A DNA stretch of 20,242 nucleotides from JBOGJI01 sp050747865 (GTDB taxonomy: Bacteria > Acidobacteriota > Thermoanaerobaculia > Multivoradales > JAHEKO01), in NCBI GenBank assembly GCA_050747865.1, contig JBOGJI010000009.1, positions 1 to 20,242 on the forward strand, in the 5' to 3' direction. Under the pieces are notes generated by a model, which saw only the letters and a program-made list of their open reading frames with translations, did not search any database and was not told the DNA's origin. Numbering within the stretch: position 1 is the first letter of the stretch; each line of letters starts with the position of its first letter. The position numbers were made by a program, and so were the translations under genes. This document shows, piece after piece, positions 1-6,832 of the stretch.

Positions 1-99
1 GCTCCTCGACGATGCTCCGGCATCGCCTGCGTCGCGGCTCCTTGGTGCAGGCCCCACGGCGCTCGCAACGCGACCCACGGGAGATTCAGTCACAGGCTC
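1..99. other. Edge region, no gene seen
   Basis: This is the sequence downstream of the TonB-family stop codon, running to the window edge. No reading frame here can be supported. The only structure is a small inverted repeat, CGATGC-TCCG-GCATCG at 10-25, with no T tract on either side, so it is not a convincing terminator. Confidence 0.5.
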
Positions 100-828
100 T
101 CAGTTCAGCTGGAAGTTCACGGTCAACGTGTAGTAGACGTCCACCGGCTTACCACGCAAGGTCGCCGGGGCGAATCGCCATCTCTTGACGGCATCGACTG
201 CCTCCTGGTCGAGCCCCATCGGCAGATCCTTCAGAATCTTGACGCTCTCCACAGTGCCTTGCTTGGTCACAACGGCCTGGAGCATGACCAGCCCCTCGAT
301 CCGCGCGCGCCGGGCGATCTCTGGCTAGACGGGGACCGGCCCCGAGATCTTGACCGGCGCCCTGACCTCACCCCCTACCGGAATCGGTCCCGCAGGGGCG
401 ATCGGGGGCGCCTCCGGGGGACCGAAGATGAGGTCGATGTCGGCCGGATCGATCTCGAGATCGAGCTCCTCCAGGTTGACGATCGGCTCGGGACCGTACG
501 GCGTCGGGTCGGGCACCGGGATCTTCTTGGCTATCGGCTTCAGAATCTGCTCCTGCCGCGGTGGCGGCGGCCGGAAGCGCACCGGCCGCACCACGTAGAC
601 CTGCTTCTCCCGTTCTACCTCGTAGCCGATCGTCGGCAGCGCGCCAAAGAAGCCGAAGACGACGGCGAACCCCAGATGCAGAAGCGCCGCGACGCCGACG
701 GACCATCGACGGACCCGCCGCTCTTCCTCTTCCTGCCGAGCGAAGTCGGCCCACTCGGCCAGGGCGAGGTCACCTTCGGTGCCTGCGGCGGATGGTTCCT
801 GGCGGCTCGTCTTCCGTTGCTCAGCCAT
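100..828 (-). pseudogene. TonB-family energy transducer with in-frame amber stop
   Basis: TonB-type proteins sit in the inner membrane and pass proton-motive energy across the periplasm to outer-membrane receptors. The start is ATG at 828, preceded by a strong AGGAGG; an ATG 24 bases upstream lacks one. Codons 1-42 form a charged cytoplasmic segment, about 43-63 one membrane helix, and about 80-150 a proline-rich periplasmic linker. Codon 168 is TAG (325-327). The same frame then continues with PEIARRARIEG and a full TonB C-terminal domain, including RWRFAPA and ending VNFQLN, 242 positions in all. Related proteins usually read VYPE at this spot, so TAC or TAT to TAG is the likely change. Both halves are otherwise intact, which suggests a recent mutation, suppression, or a sequence error. 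The gene lies downstream of the broken hydrolase on the same strand. Family call is sure; whether it works is not known. Confidence 0.8.
325..327 (-). other. In-frame amber codon inside the TonB-family gene
   Basis: The minus-strand codon TAG follows GPVPV and precedes PEIARRARIEG without any frame change. It falls exactly at the entry to the TonB C-terminal domain, where homologues carry Tyr or sometimes Gln, both one base away from TAG. The flanking minus-strand context reads GTC TAG CCA. I see no obvious hairpin directly downstream that would mark programmed readthrough. Confidence 0.9.
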
Positions 829-915
829 GACCCACCTCCTTTGCGATGTCACGACTGGTTGCTCTGACCCTCGAACGCGCGGCCGGGTTCCCGCCCGCGG
901 CGCCCGCCACCTTGG

Positions 916-1278
916 TCAGTGCCAGAGAGTGAAACGCGGCGCCCGCTGTCGCCGTATAGCTCCTCGTGGAGGTCCGAGGGCAGTGGCGGTGAACGCCTTG
1001 GTCGTTGAACCGATGGCGAACAGCGTGTGGGCGTCGACCGGTTCGGTGCCCTCTGCCGACTGCAGGCCGTAGCCCTTCGCCAGGACGACGCGGTCATCCT
1101 TGACGATTGCGATGGCCAGCCCCGGGATGCTCGAGGCCGTTCGCTCGGATTCGATGCGGGCGTCGAGACGGTCGAGATCGACCTCCTGGGCGTGGACGGG
1201 GGCCCGCGGCACGAGCATGGTGAGAGGGACGAGGAGCAGGGAGAGGAGGAACAGTAGAGAAGCCGGTTCTCGAAGCAT
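916..1278 (-). pseudogene. Serine beta-lactamase-like hydrolase, N-terminal remnant
   Basis: Class C beta-lactamase/DD-peptidase-like hydrolases are secreted and use a Ser in an SxxK motif as nucleophile. From ATG 1278 (GGAGGT ten bases upstream) the product is only 120 residues, against 350-500 for the family. It has a signal peptide (about 1-30, ending PVHAQ), then the family's first strands (IPGLAIAIV, KGYG) and the motif STTK with Ser91 and Lys94. After TATALG the family pattern stops and the frame closes at 916. In the next frame the stretch LHEELYGDSGRRVSLS resembles the usual LVDEG..WDD.V continuation, so a frameshift near 965-985 is likely, followed by loss of the remaining enzyme before the TonB gene at 828. 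The Tyr and KTG motifs are absent. A promoter and TetR-type operator lie directly upstream. Confidence 0.75.
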
Positions 1279-1328
1279 GGTGGGTGGGACCTCCATTTGC
1301 GCAGGAAAGGGGGTTGCGCGCAACATTG

Positions 1329-1351
1329 AATGAGCGTTCATTACAGTGAAC
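1329..1351. promoter_or_regulatory. Overlapping dyads, probable TetR-family operator
   Basis: Two inverted repeats overlap here: AATGA-gcgt-TCATT at 1329-1342 and GTTCA-ttacag-TGAAC at 1336-1351. A wider GAATG (1328-1332) and CATTC (1355-1359) pair flanks them. AATGA/TCATT arms are typical of TetR-family operators. The site lies between the divergent tetR and hydrolase starts and covers the -10 and start site of the minus-strand promoter, so binding should block it. The link to the neighbouring TetR protein is inferred from position. Confidence 0.6.
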
Positions 1352-1369
1352 ACCCATTCGCTTTGTCAA
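1340..1369 (-). promoter_or_regulatory. Sigma-70-type promoter for the hydrolase remnant
   Basis: On the minus strand TTGACA (1364-1369) is followed after 18 bases by TGTAAT (1340-1345), a perfect -35 and a five-of-six -10. Transcription would start near 1333, about 55 bases before ATG 1278. The -35 overlaps the ribosome binding site of the divergent tetR gene. The -10 is covered by two inverted repeats, as expected for a repressed promoter. Confidence 0.65.
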
Positions 1370-1377
1370 GGAGACCC

Positions 1378-1995
1378 ATGCCGAAGGTCACAAGAGAGCA
1401 TCTCGACGCCCGCCGCCGGCAGGTCCTGACCGCGGCTCATCGCTGCTTCGCGCGGCACGGCCTCCACGCGACTACGATGCAGGCGATCGCCGACGAGGCC
1501 GGGCTCAGCGCGGGCGCGCTCTACCGCTACTTCGACGGCAAGGAATCCCTGATCGAGGCGCTCGCCGACTGGGGGCGCGAGCTCAAGCGGGAGGCGCTCG
1601 CAGGCCTCAAGCCCGGCGGGGGCGCCGAGGCCTTGGCGCGGGTGGTGAGTGACCTGCTGCAGCCGCTCGCGGTCGACGCGCCCGAGACCGAGGCCACGAT
1701 ACGGCTGGACGTCCGCCTCTGGGGCGAGGCGCTCGACCAGCCCAGGATCCGCCGGCTCTTTCGAGATCAGAGGGCGTCCCTCAAGGGCCCGATCGCCGAT
1801 TTCCTTCGAGCGGAGCGAAAGGCCGGGCGGGTCCGCCACGACGTCGACCCGGAGGCGGCGGCTGATGCAGTATTCGCTCTCCTGGCCGGGCTCGAACTCC
1901 AGAGAGCACTCGATCCGGAGCTCGACGTGAGCCGCTACACCGAGACGCTATCCATGTTGCTTCGGTCCTTGGCGGCATCCGACCGCAGTCCATGA
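1378..1995 (+). CDS. TetR/AcrR-family transcriptional regulator
   Basis: This 205-residue protein has the usual TetR length and layout. The N-terminal DNA-binding domain covers about residues 8-60, with the helix-turn-helix at about 32-53 (TTMQAIADEAGLSAGALYRY) followed by the family's FDGKESL turn. The rest is an all-helical ligand and dimer domain that does not reveal its ligand. ATG 1378 is chosen because AAGGAG lies just upstream and the domain begins ten residues later; an upstream ATG at 1330 would fall inside the operator. The gene is divergent from the broken hydrolase, and the shared gap holds a TetR-type operator, so it probably represses that gene and itself. With the hydrolase and the TonB gene both damaged, its present target is unclear. 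Confidence 0.92.
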   Translation: MPKVTREHLDARRRQVLTAAHRCFARHGLHATTMQAIADEAGLSAGALYRYFDGKESLIEALADWGRELKREALAGLKPGGGAEALARVVSDLLQPLAVDAPETEATIRLDVRLWGEALDQPRIRRLFRDQRASLKGPIADFLRAERKAGRVRHDVDPEAAADAVFALLAGLELQRALDPELDVSRYTETLSMLLRSLAASDRSP

Positions 1996-2043
1996 CCCGG
2001 TGCGGTCGTACACGCTGTCGCCAGTTCAATCCATCATGACAAC

Positions 2044-2123
2044 GTGACGTGCATGTTCAAACGGCCGTCGTTCTGCCGCCGCCGTGAATGGAGACGTTGC
2101 CGACAGGCGACGGCGAACGTCAC
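2044..2123. repeat. Nested inverted repeat in a convergent gap
   Basis: Two perfect seven-base arms are nested: GTGACGT (2044-2050) with ACGTCAC (2117-2123), and GCCGTCG (2064-2070) with CGACGGC (2108-2114). They would form a long, interrupted stem in the gap between the convergent tetR and DinB-like genes. There is no T tract, so a simple intrinsic terminator is not supported. A two-way transcription barrier or chance pairing are both possible. Confidence 0.4.
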
Positions 2124-2140
2124 CGCGGATCGGCCATCAG

Positions 2141-2650
2141 CTAACCGAAGCTCGCCTCGTCGGCCGACGGGCCGTAGATGGCAGGGACCGGCTGGCCGAG
2201 GAGGCGCAGGTAGACGGTGAGCTGGCCGCGGTGATGGGCGGCGTGGGCGAAGGTGTCCTCGATCACCACATGGCGGGGCTGCTCCATCACCACCTGGCCG
2301 CCCACCAGCAGCTGCCAGGGCGTCATCAGATGCTCGTCGTTGGTACCCTCAAGGGCCTTGCGTCCCTGCGCCACCGTGCTGTCGAGGATCTGGAGCAGCT
2401 CGACGCTCGTGTTCCACGTCGGCGCCTGGTAGCCGCCGCCTCCGGGCGGGTTGAGGTCGAGCGAGTCCTGGTCGACCGTCATCGCGATCCACGACGGCAT
2501 GGTGGCGACCAGGGTCGCTAGGTAGCCGAGCTGCATCGACTTCTCGTGCGGCTTCCAATCGGGCTGCCCTTCGGGGACGCGCTCCAGCGCTTTGCGCGAC
2601 CCTTTCGCCTCCCGTTCGAGCTGCGCCAGGAACAGATCGGTCATCTTCAT
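2141..2650 (-). CDS. DinB/YfiT-like four-helix protein
   Basis: DinB-superfamily proteins are small four-helix bundles, often binding a metal through three histidines; several act as thiol-dependent transferases, but most have no known substrate. The 169-residue product has the typical size. The C-terminal signature HAAHHRGQL (residues 136-144) and the ending LGQPVPAIYGPSADE are characteristic. The first metal ligand, usually a His in the second helix, is not evident: that segment reads YLATLVATMPSWI. ATG 2650 is preceded by GGAGGAGA at eight bases and, further up, by a TACAAT -10-like box. The gene diverges from the threonine aldolase. Function remains unknown beyond the fold. Confidence 0.85.
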   Translation of the reverse strand: MKMTDLFLAQLEREAKGSRKALERVPEGQPDWKPHEKSMQLGYLATLVATMPSWIAMTVDQDSLDLNPPGGGGYQAPTWNTSVELLQILDSTVAQGRKALEGTNDEHLMTPWQLLVGGQVVMEQPRHVVIEDTFAHAAHHRGQLTVYLRLLGQPVPAIYGPSADEASFG

Positions 2651-2672
2651 CGGTCGTCTCCTCCGGCGAGAC

Positions 2673-2678
2673 ATTGTA
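2673..2678 (-). promoter_or_regulatory. Candidate -10 box for the DinB-like gene
   Basis: The minus-strand hexamer TACAAT lies 23 bases before ATG 2650, which would give a leader consisting of little more than the ribosome binding site. I see no convincing -35. The same arrangement occurs before pssA. Confidence 0.35.
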
Positions 2679-2702
2679 CAGTGCCGGCCGATGCGCCTCA
2701 GG

Positions 2703-2732
2703 CTGACCGTGCAGGCGCCAGGCCGCGATAGT
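2703..2732 (+). promoter_or_regulatory. Weak promoter candidate for the threonine aldolase gene
   Basis: CTGACC (2703-2708), an 18-base spacer and GATAGT (2727-2732) each match the sigma-70 consensus at four of six positions. Transcription would start near 2739, about 24 bases before ATG 2763. Confidence 0.3.
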
Positions 2733-2762
2733 CTGGCCCAACATGACGAATAGGCAGATGGC

Positions 2763-3821
2763 ATGAGCGCGACGTCGGCCCTGGAGCGCGCCTCGAAGCG
2801 ACTCTTCGCCAGCGACAATGCTTCCGGCGTCCACCCGGAGGTGCTCGCGGCGATCGAGCGGGCCAACCGGGGCGACGCGCCGGCCTACGGGGCCGATGAG
2901 CTGACGCGACGGGCAGAGGAGCGGATCCGGGAGGTGTTCGGGCAGGACGCCGCGGTCCGCTTCACGTTCGGCGGCACCGGCGCCAACGTGATCGGGCTGG
3001 CGGCGGTGACGCGACCGACCGAGGCCGTGCTGTGCGCCGAGACCTCGCACCTGTGGCGCGACGAGTGCGGCGCCCCGGAGCACTTCACGGGCGCCAAGCT
3101 GGTGCCGATCCCGACGCCCGACGGCAAGCTCACGCCCGGGCTCGTCGAGCTCTACCTGCAAGACGCCCGCGGCGTGCACCACGCCAGGCCGCGGGTCGTG
3201 TCGGTCGCGCAGGCAACAGAATGGGGGACGGTCTACTCGTTCGACGAGCTCGCCGCTCTGGCCGACATGGCGCACCGGCATGGGCTGTTGCTGCACGTGG
3301 ATGGCGCCCGGCTCTCCAACGCCGCCGCCGCCCTGGATCTCTCGCTGGCCCGCATCAGCCGCGACGCGGGCGTCGATGTGCTCGCCTTCGGCGGCACCAA
3401 GAACGGTCTCCTCGCCGCCGAGGCGGTCCTCTTCCTGCACCCCGAGCAGGCGATCGACGCGCCGCGGGTGCAGAAGCAGGCCATGCAGCTGGCGTCCAAG
3501 ATGCGCTTCGTGGCGGCGCAGATCGAGGCGTTGCTCACGGACGAGCTGTGGCTGCGCAACGCACGGCGCGCGAATGCCATGGCGGCGCGCCTGGCGCGCC
3601 GCCTCGAGCCGGTGCCCGGCCTCACGCTGGAGATGCCGGTGGAGACCAACGCGGTCTTCATCCGCGTACCCGCCGAGCGGCTAGAGACGCTTTGCGCCGC
3701 CACCGGCATCCCGGCCTGGGAGCCGGGACGCCCCGTGCTCCGCCTGATGACCTCGTTCGACACCACAAAAGAAGAGGTCGACGCCCTCGCGGAGACGGTG
3801 GCCGGCATCGTGGCGGCGTGA
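2763..3821 (+). CDS. ltaE: Low-specificity L-threonine aldolase
   Basis: This PLP enzyme cleaves L-threonine or L-allo-threonine to glycine and acetaldehyde in the cytoplasm. The 352-residue length fits the family. Recognisable pieces in order are FASDNASGVHPEVLAA at the N-terminus, YGADELTRRAEERI, FTFGGTGANV (cofactor phosphate loop), ETSHLWRDECGAPE, HVDGARLSNAAAAL (Asp binding the pyridine ring), and FGGTKNG, whose Lys213 would carry PLP. The TKNG form with LLAAEAV is usual for this branch. The C-terminal small domain is complete. ATG 2763 has only a weak ribosome binding site but starts at the expected place. The gene diverges from the DinB-like gene and ends in a hairpin that includes its stop codon. 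Related beta-eliminating lyases are the alternative, less likely. Confidence 0.92.
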   Translation: MSATSALERASKRLFASDNASGVHPEVLAAIERANRGDAPAYGADELTRRAEERIREVFGQDAAVRFTFGGTGANVIGLAAVTRPTEAVLCAETSHLWRDECGAPEHFTGAKLVPIPTPDGKLTPGLVELYLQDARGVHHARPRVVSVAQATEWGTVYSFDELAALADMAHRHGLLLHVDGARLSNAAAALDLSLARISRDAGVDVLAFGGTKNGLLAAEAVLFLHPEQAIDAPRVQKQAMQLASKMRFVAAQIEALLTDELWLRNARRANAMAARLARRLEPVPGLTLEMPVETNAVFIRVPAERLETLCAATGIPAWEPGRPVLRLMTSFDTTKEEVDALAETVAGIVAA

Positions 3822-3840
3822 GCGGCGAGGCGCCGCTCAC
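3818..3840 (+). terminator. Hairpin over the ltaE stop codon
   Basis: GTGAGCGGC (3818-3826), a five-base loop and GCCGCTCAC (3832-3840) form a perfect nine-base-pair stem that includes the TGA stop at 3819-3821. No T tract follows, so it is at best a factor-assisted terminator or a 3'-end stabiliser. Confidence 0.4.
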
Positions 3841-3966
3841 GACCCCGGGCGATCGCCGCTGGGCATCCGAGCGGCGTGTTATCCTGCCTGCGGCTGCGGG
3901 CGCGACGAGCGCGGAAGCCACGTCTTCATCGCCCGCCCGCGAGGTTCGATACCGAGGGGCCGGACC

Positions 3967-6234
3967 GTGGCACGACTCTCCTACCGTTCCGATCGATTCC
4001 TGCGGGACTTTGCCGCCGCCGCCCAGACCGGAGGCCGCGAACCGGCCCGCGTCGTCAAGCTCGACCGGCGCGATTTCCTGAAGCTCACCGGCCTGGCGGG
4101 AGGCGGCTTGATGCTCGGCTTCTCGCTGGGCTGCGGTCGCGGAAGCTCGGCTCAGGCCGACGCGGACGGCGCCCCGTTCGAGCCCAACGCCTATCTCAAG
4201 ATCTCCTCCGAGGAGATCGTCATCTACGCGCCGAACCCGGAGATCGGCCAGGGGGTCAAGACCAGCCTGCCGATGATCGTGGCAGAGGAGCTCGACGCGT
4301 CCTGGGCCGACGTGCGGGTGGAGCAGTCTCCGATCGACGCCGCCGCGTATGGCCGCCAGATGGCCGGCGGCTCGCGCTCCATCCCGATGTCCTGGGACGT
4401 CCTGCGGCAGGCCGGGGCCGTGGCCCGTTCGATGCTCGTGGCGGCGGCGGCCGCGCGCTGGAACGTCGCGGCAGCCGAGTGCGCCACGGCGGACAGCCGC
4501 GTCACGCACGCGGCCTCCGGGCGCAGCGCCTCCTACTTCGAGCTCGCCGCCGAGGCGGCACGGCAGCCGGCGCCCGATCCCGCCGGCGTGGCCCTCAAGG
4601 AAGCGAGAGACTTCCGCCTCCTCGGTAGCCGGGTTCCCGGCGTCGACAACCACGCCATAGTCACCGGCAAGCCGCTCTTCGGCATCGATCAGACGGTGCC
4701 CGGCATGCGTTACGCCGTCTACCAGAAGTGCCCGGCCACCGGCGGCGCGGTGCGGGACGCCAACCTCGACGCGATCAAGGAGCTGCCCGGCGTGATCGAC
4801 GCCTTCGTGCTGGCCGGCAACGGCGAGGTCACGGAGCTGATGCCGGGCGTTGCTATCGTGGCGGCGAGCACCTGGGCGGCGTTCCAGGCCAAGGACGAGC
4901 TCGAGGTGACCTGGGACGAGTCCGGCGCCGCCAGGGACGACTGGGCGCGGGCCGTCGCGGAGGCCGACCGCCTGGCCGCCGCTGGCGTCGGCACGCCGGT
5001 GGTGGAGAAGGGCGATGTGGACGCCGCCTTCGCCGCCGCCGCCAAGACCGTCGAGGCCCGCTATCGCTACGCCTTCGTCTCCCACGCCCAGCTCGAGCCG
5101 GAGAGCTGCACCGCCTGGTACCACGACGGCGTGATGGAGATCTGGGCGCCGACCCAGACGCCGCAGCGGGCGCTGGCCAACGTGGAGGCGGCGACCGGCA
5201 TCCCGCAATCCGAGGTGCTGCTGCACCAGATGCGCCTCGGCGGCGGCTTCGGCCGGCGGCTGCTGAACGACTTCGTGTGCGAGGCGGCCGCGATCGCCAA
5301 AGAGGCCGGGGTGCCGGTGAAGCTGCAGTGGACGCGTGAGGACGACATGCAGCACGACTTCTACCGCGCCGGCGGTTTCCACGTGCTCAAGGGCGGGATC
5401 GACGCGCGCGGCAGGCTCACAGCCTGGCAGAACCACTTCATCAGCTTCACGGCGGATGGCGACGAGCCGGTGTCGGGAGGCGGCCTATCACCCGACACCT
5501 TCCCCGGCGAGGTGCTCGACAACTACCGGCTGACGCAGACCCTCCTGCCCTGGCACACCCCCTGCGGCCCGTGGCGTGCACCGGGCTCGAATGTCTTCGG
5601 CTTCGTGCTGCAGAGCTTCTTGCACGAGCTGTCGGTGGCGGCCGGGCGCGACCACCTGGAGTTCCTGCTCGAGCTGATGGGGGAGCCGCGCTGGTTCGAT
5701 CCGGACGACCTCTGGTCGCTCAACACCGGACGCGCCGCCGGAGTCCTGCGGCTCGCGGCCGAGAAGGGCGGTTGGGGCAAGCCGATGCCGGCGGGCCGCG
5801 GGCTCGGCCTCGCCTTCTACTTCAGCCACGCGGGGCACGTCGCCGAGGTGGCCGAGGTGAGCGTCGATGCCGGCAAGCGCCTCGAGGTGCACCGCGTCAC
5901 GGTCGCCGCCGACGTCGGACCGATCGTCAACCGCAGCATGGCCGAGAACCAGTGCGAGGGCTCGGTCGTCGACGGCCTGAGCGCCATGCTCGCCCAGGCC
6001 GTCATCCATCGCGACGGCCGCGCCCAGCAGACCAACTTCCACCAGTACCCGCTGCTGCGCATCGCGCACGCCCCGAAGGTGGAGGTGTTCTTCGTCGACA
6101 GCGACTACCCGCCGACCGGCCTCGGCGAGCCGGTGCTGCCGCCGCTGGCTCCCGCCGTCTGCAACGCGGTGTTCGCCGCCACCGGTCACCGCATCCGCAC
6201 CCTCCCGATCTCGGAGGAGGGGTTCTCCGTCTAG
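3967..6234 (+). CDS. Xanthine dehydrogenase-family molybdopterin-binding subunit, IorB-like, Tat-exported
   Basis: This 755-residue protein is the large subunit of a molybdenum hydroxylase, closest in layout to isoquinoline 1-oxidoreductase beta subunit (IorB) and related aldehyde oxidases. Such enzymes hydroxylate N-heterocycles or oxidise aldehydes and need a two-[2Fe-2S] partner. A Tat signal lies at residues 34-50 (RRDFLKLTGLAGGG), placing it in the periplasm. Cofactor motifs include PEIGQGVKTSLPM, GGGFGRR, PCGPWRAPGSN and GLGEP, whose Glu721 matches the catalytic base of the family. The start is GTG 3967, seven bases after GAGGGG. The 33 residues before the twin arginines are unusually long. 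No small Fe-S subunit or cofactor-insertion chaperone gene is adjacent; flanking genes are ltaE and a convergent secreted protein. The substrate cannot be told. Confidence 0.9.
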   Translation: MARLSYRSDRFLRDFAAAAQTGGREPARVVKLDRRDFLKLTGLAGGGLMLGFSLGCGRGSSAQADADGAPFEPNAYLKISSEEIVIYAPNPEIGQGVKTSLPMIVAEELDASWADVRVEQSPIDAAAYGRQMAGGSRSIPMSWDVLRQAGAVARSMLVAAAAARWNVAAAECATADSRVTHAASGRSASYFELAAEAARQPAPDPAGVALKEARDFRLLGSRVPGVDNHAIVTGKPLFGIDQTVPGMRYAVYQKCPATGGAVRDANLDAIKELPGVIDAFVLAGNGEVTELMPGVAIVAASTWAAFQAKDELEVTWDESGAARDDWARAVAEADRLAAAGVGTPVVEKGDVDAAFAAAAKTVEARYRYAFVSHAQLEPESCTAWYHDGVMEIWAPTQTPQRALANVEAATGIPQSEVLLHQMRLGGGFGRRLLNDFVCEAAAIAKEAGVPVKLQWTREDDMQHDFYRAGGFHVLKGGIDARGRLTAWQNHFISFTADGDEPVSGGGLSPDTFPGEVLDNYRLTQTLLPWHTPCGPWRAPGSNVFGFVLQSFLHELSVAAGRDHLEFLLELMGEPRWFDPDDLWSLNTGRAAGVLRLAAEKGGWGKPMPAGRGLGLAFYFSHAGHVAEVAEVSVDAGKRLEVHRVTVAADVGPIVNRSMAENQCEGSVVDGLSAMLAQAVIHRDGRAQQTNFHQYPLLRIAHAPKVEVFFVDSDYPPTGLGEPVLPPLAPAVCNAVFAATGHRIRTLPISEEGFSV

Positions 6235-6238
6235 CCAT

Positions 6239-6745
6239 TCACCCGCCCGGGTGCTCGGCAACGTGCCCGCAGGCGACCACCGCTTCCGGACCGATCCCGC
6301 CGTTGATCGAGGTGTCACGAATCGAGGTCGTCCGAAACCTGGTCAGCGGCACGTACACCCGCTGGCCTGAGATCTCGTCGAAGACGTTGGTCTCGGTCAG
6401 GGTTCCCGTGCCGTCGCTTTGAACAGTCCACGCGCCGATGAACATCGTGGGCAAGAGGAAGTCCGGATCGGACGGGTCGAAGATCGTCGGCTCGCACGCC
6501 GTCGGCCCCCCCGGGACGGATCCGTTGTCGTAGATGAGCGAGACATAGATCGTACTGGGATCCAGACCGCTGGCGCTGCCCAGGATCATGAGCGTGCTCC
6601 CGTTGTCGAGAAACGCGAACTCGCCGTGAGCCCCTGACTGGTTCACCGGGTGCAGCGTGGTGTGGCCGATAGAGATGGGAAGGTGTTCCGCGATCAGGAC
6701 GGTCGGAGCGGCGAGCAGAGCCAATGCGAACGCTGTTTTTCTCAC
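6239..6745 (-). CDS. Small secreted protein, CHRD-like
   Basis: I do not recognise this 168-residue protein with confidence. It begins with a clear signal peptide (about residues 1-19, MRKTAFALALLAAPTVLIA), so it is exported. The rest is rich in beta-forming residues, Gly, Thr and Asp, with segments such as GSASGLDPSTIYVSLIYD and TSIRDTSINGGIGPEAVVAC. That pattern resembles CHRD or Cu/Zn superoxide dismutase-like beta-sandwiches, but metal-binding histidines are not evident. Two cysteines (in TACEP and VACGH) could form a disulfide. The start is GTG 6745, eight bases after GAGGAGG. It converges on the molybdoenzyme gene with only four bases between stops, and lies 87 bases downstream of the SLC13 transporter gene on the same strand. 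Confidence 0.75.
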   Translation of the reverse strand: MRKTAFALALLAAPTVLIAEHLPISIGHTTLHPVNQSGAHGEFAFLDNGSTLMILGSASGLDPSTIYVSLIYDNGSVPGGPTACEPTIFDPSDPDFLLPTMFIGAWTVQSDGTGTLTETNVFDEISGQRVYVPLTRFRTTSIRDTSINGGIGPEAVVACGHVAEHPGG

Positions 6746-6832
6746 GGGGAAGCCTCCTCGTCACCAGGACGGAGGTCGCGGAGGAGAGTCTCCGGCGGCT
6801 GCCTTGTAGGTCGGCGGCAGCGGCGAAAAGGT

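Noticed and set aside
10..25. CGATGC-TCCG-GCATCG hairpin downstream of the TonB gene
   Set aside because: Short stem about 75 bases after the stop with no T tract; likely chance.
3940..3957. GGTTCGATACC, similar to a tRNA T-arm
   Set aside because: The flanking bases do not form a five-pair T stem, and no acceptor, D or anticodon arms can be drawn nearby.
3658..5436. 592-residue minus-strand open frame
   Set aside because: Antisense to the molybdoenzyme gene, no recognisable domain, no ribosome binding site.
6798..6821. GCTGCC/GGCAGC hairpin between the SLC13 and secreted-protein genes
   Set aside because: Only six pairs with a 12-base loop and no T tract; not enough to call a terminator.
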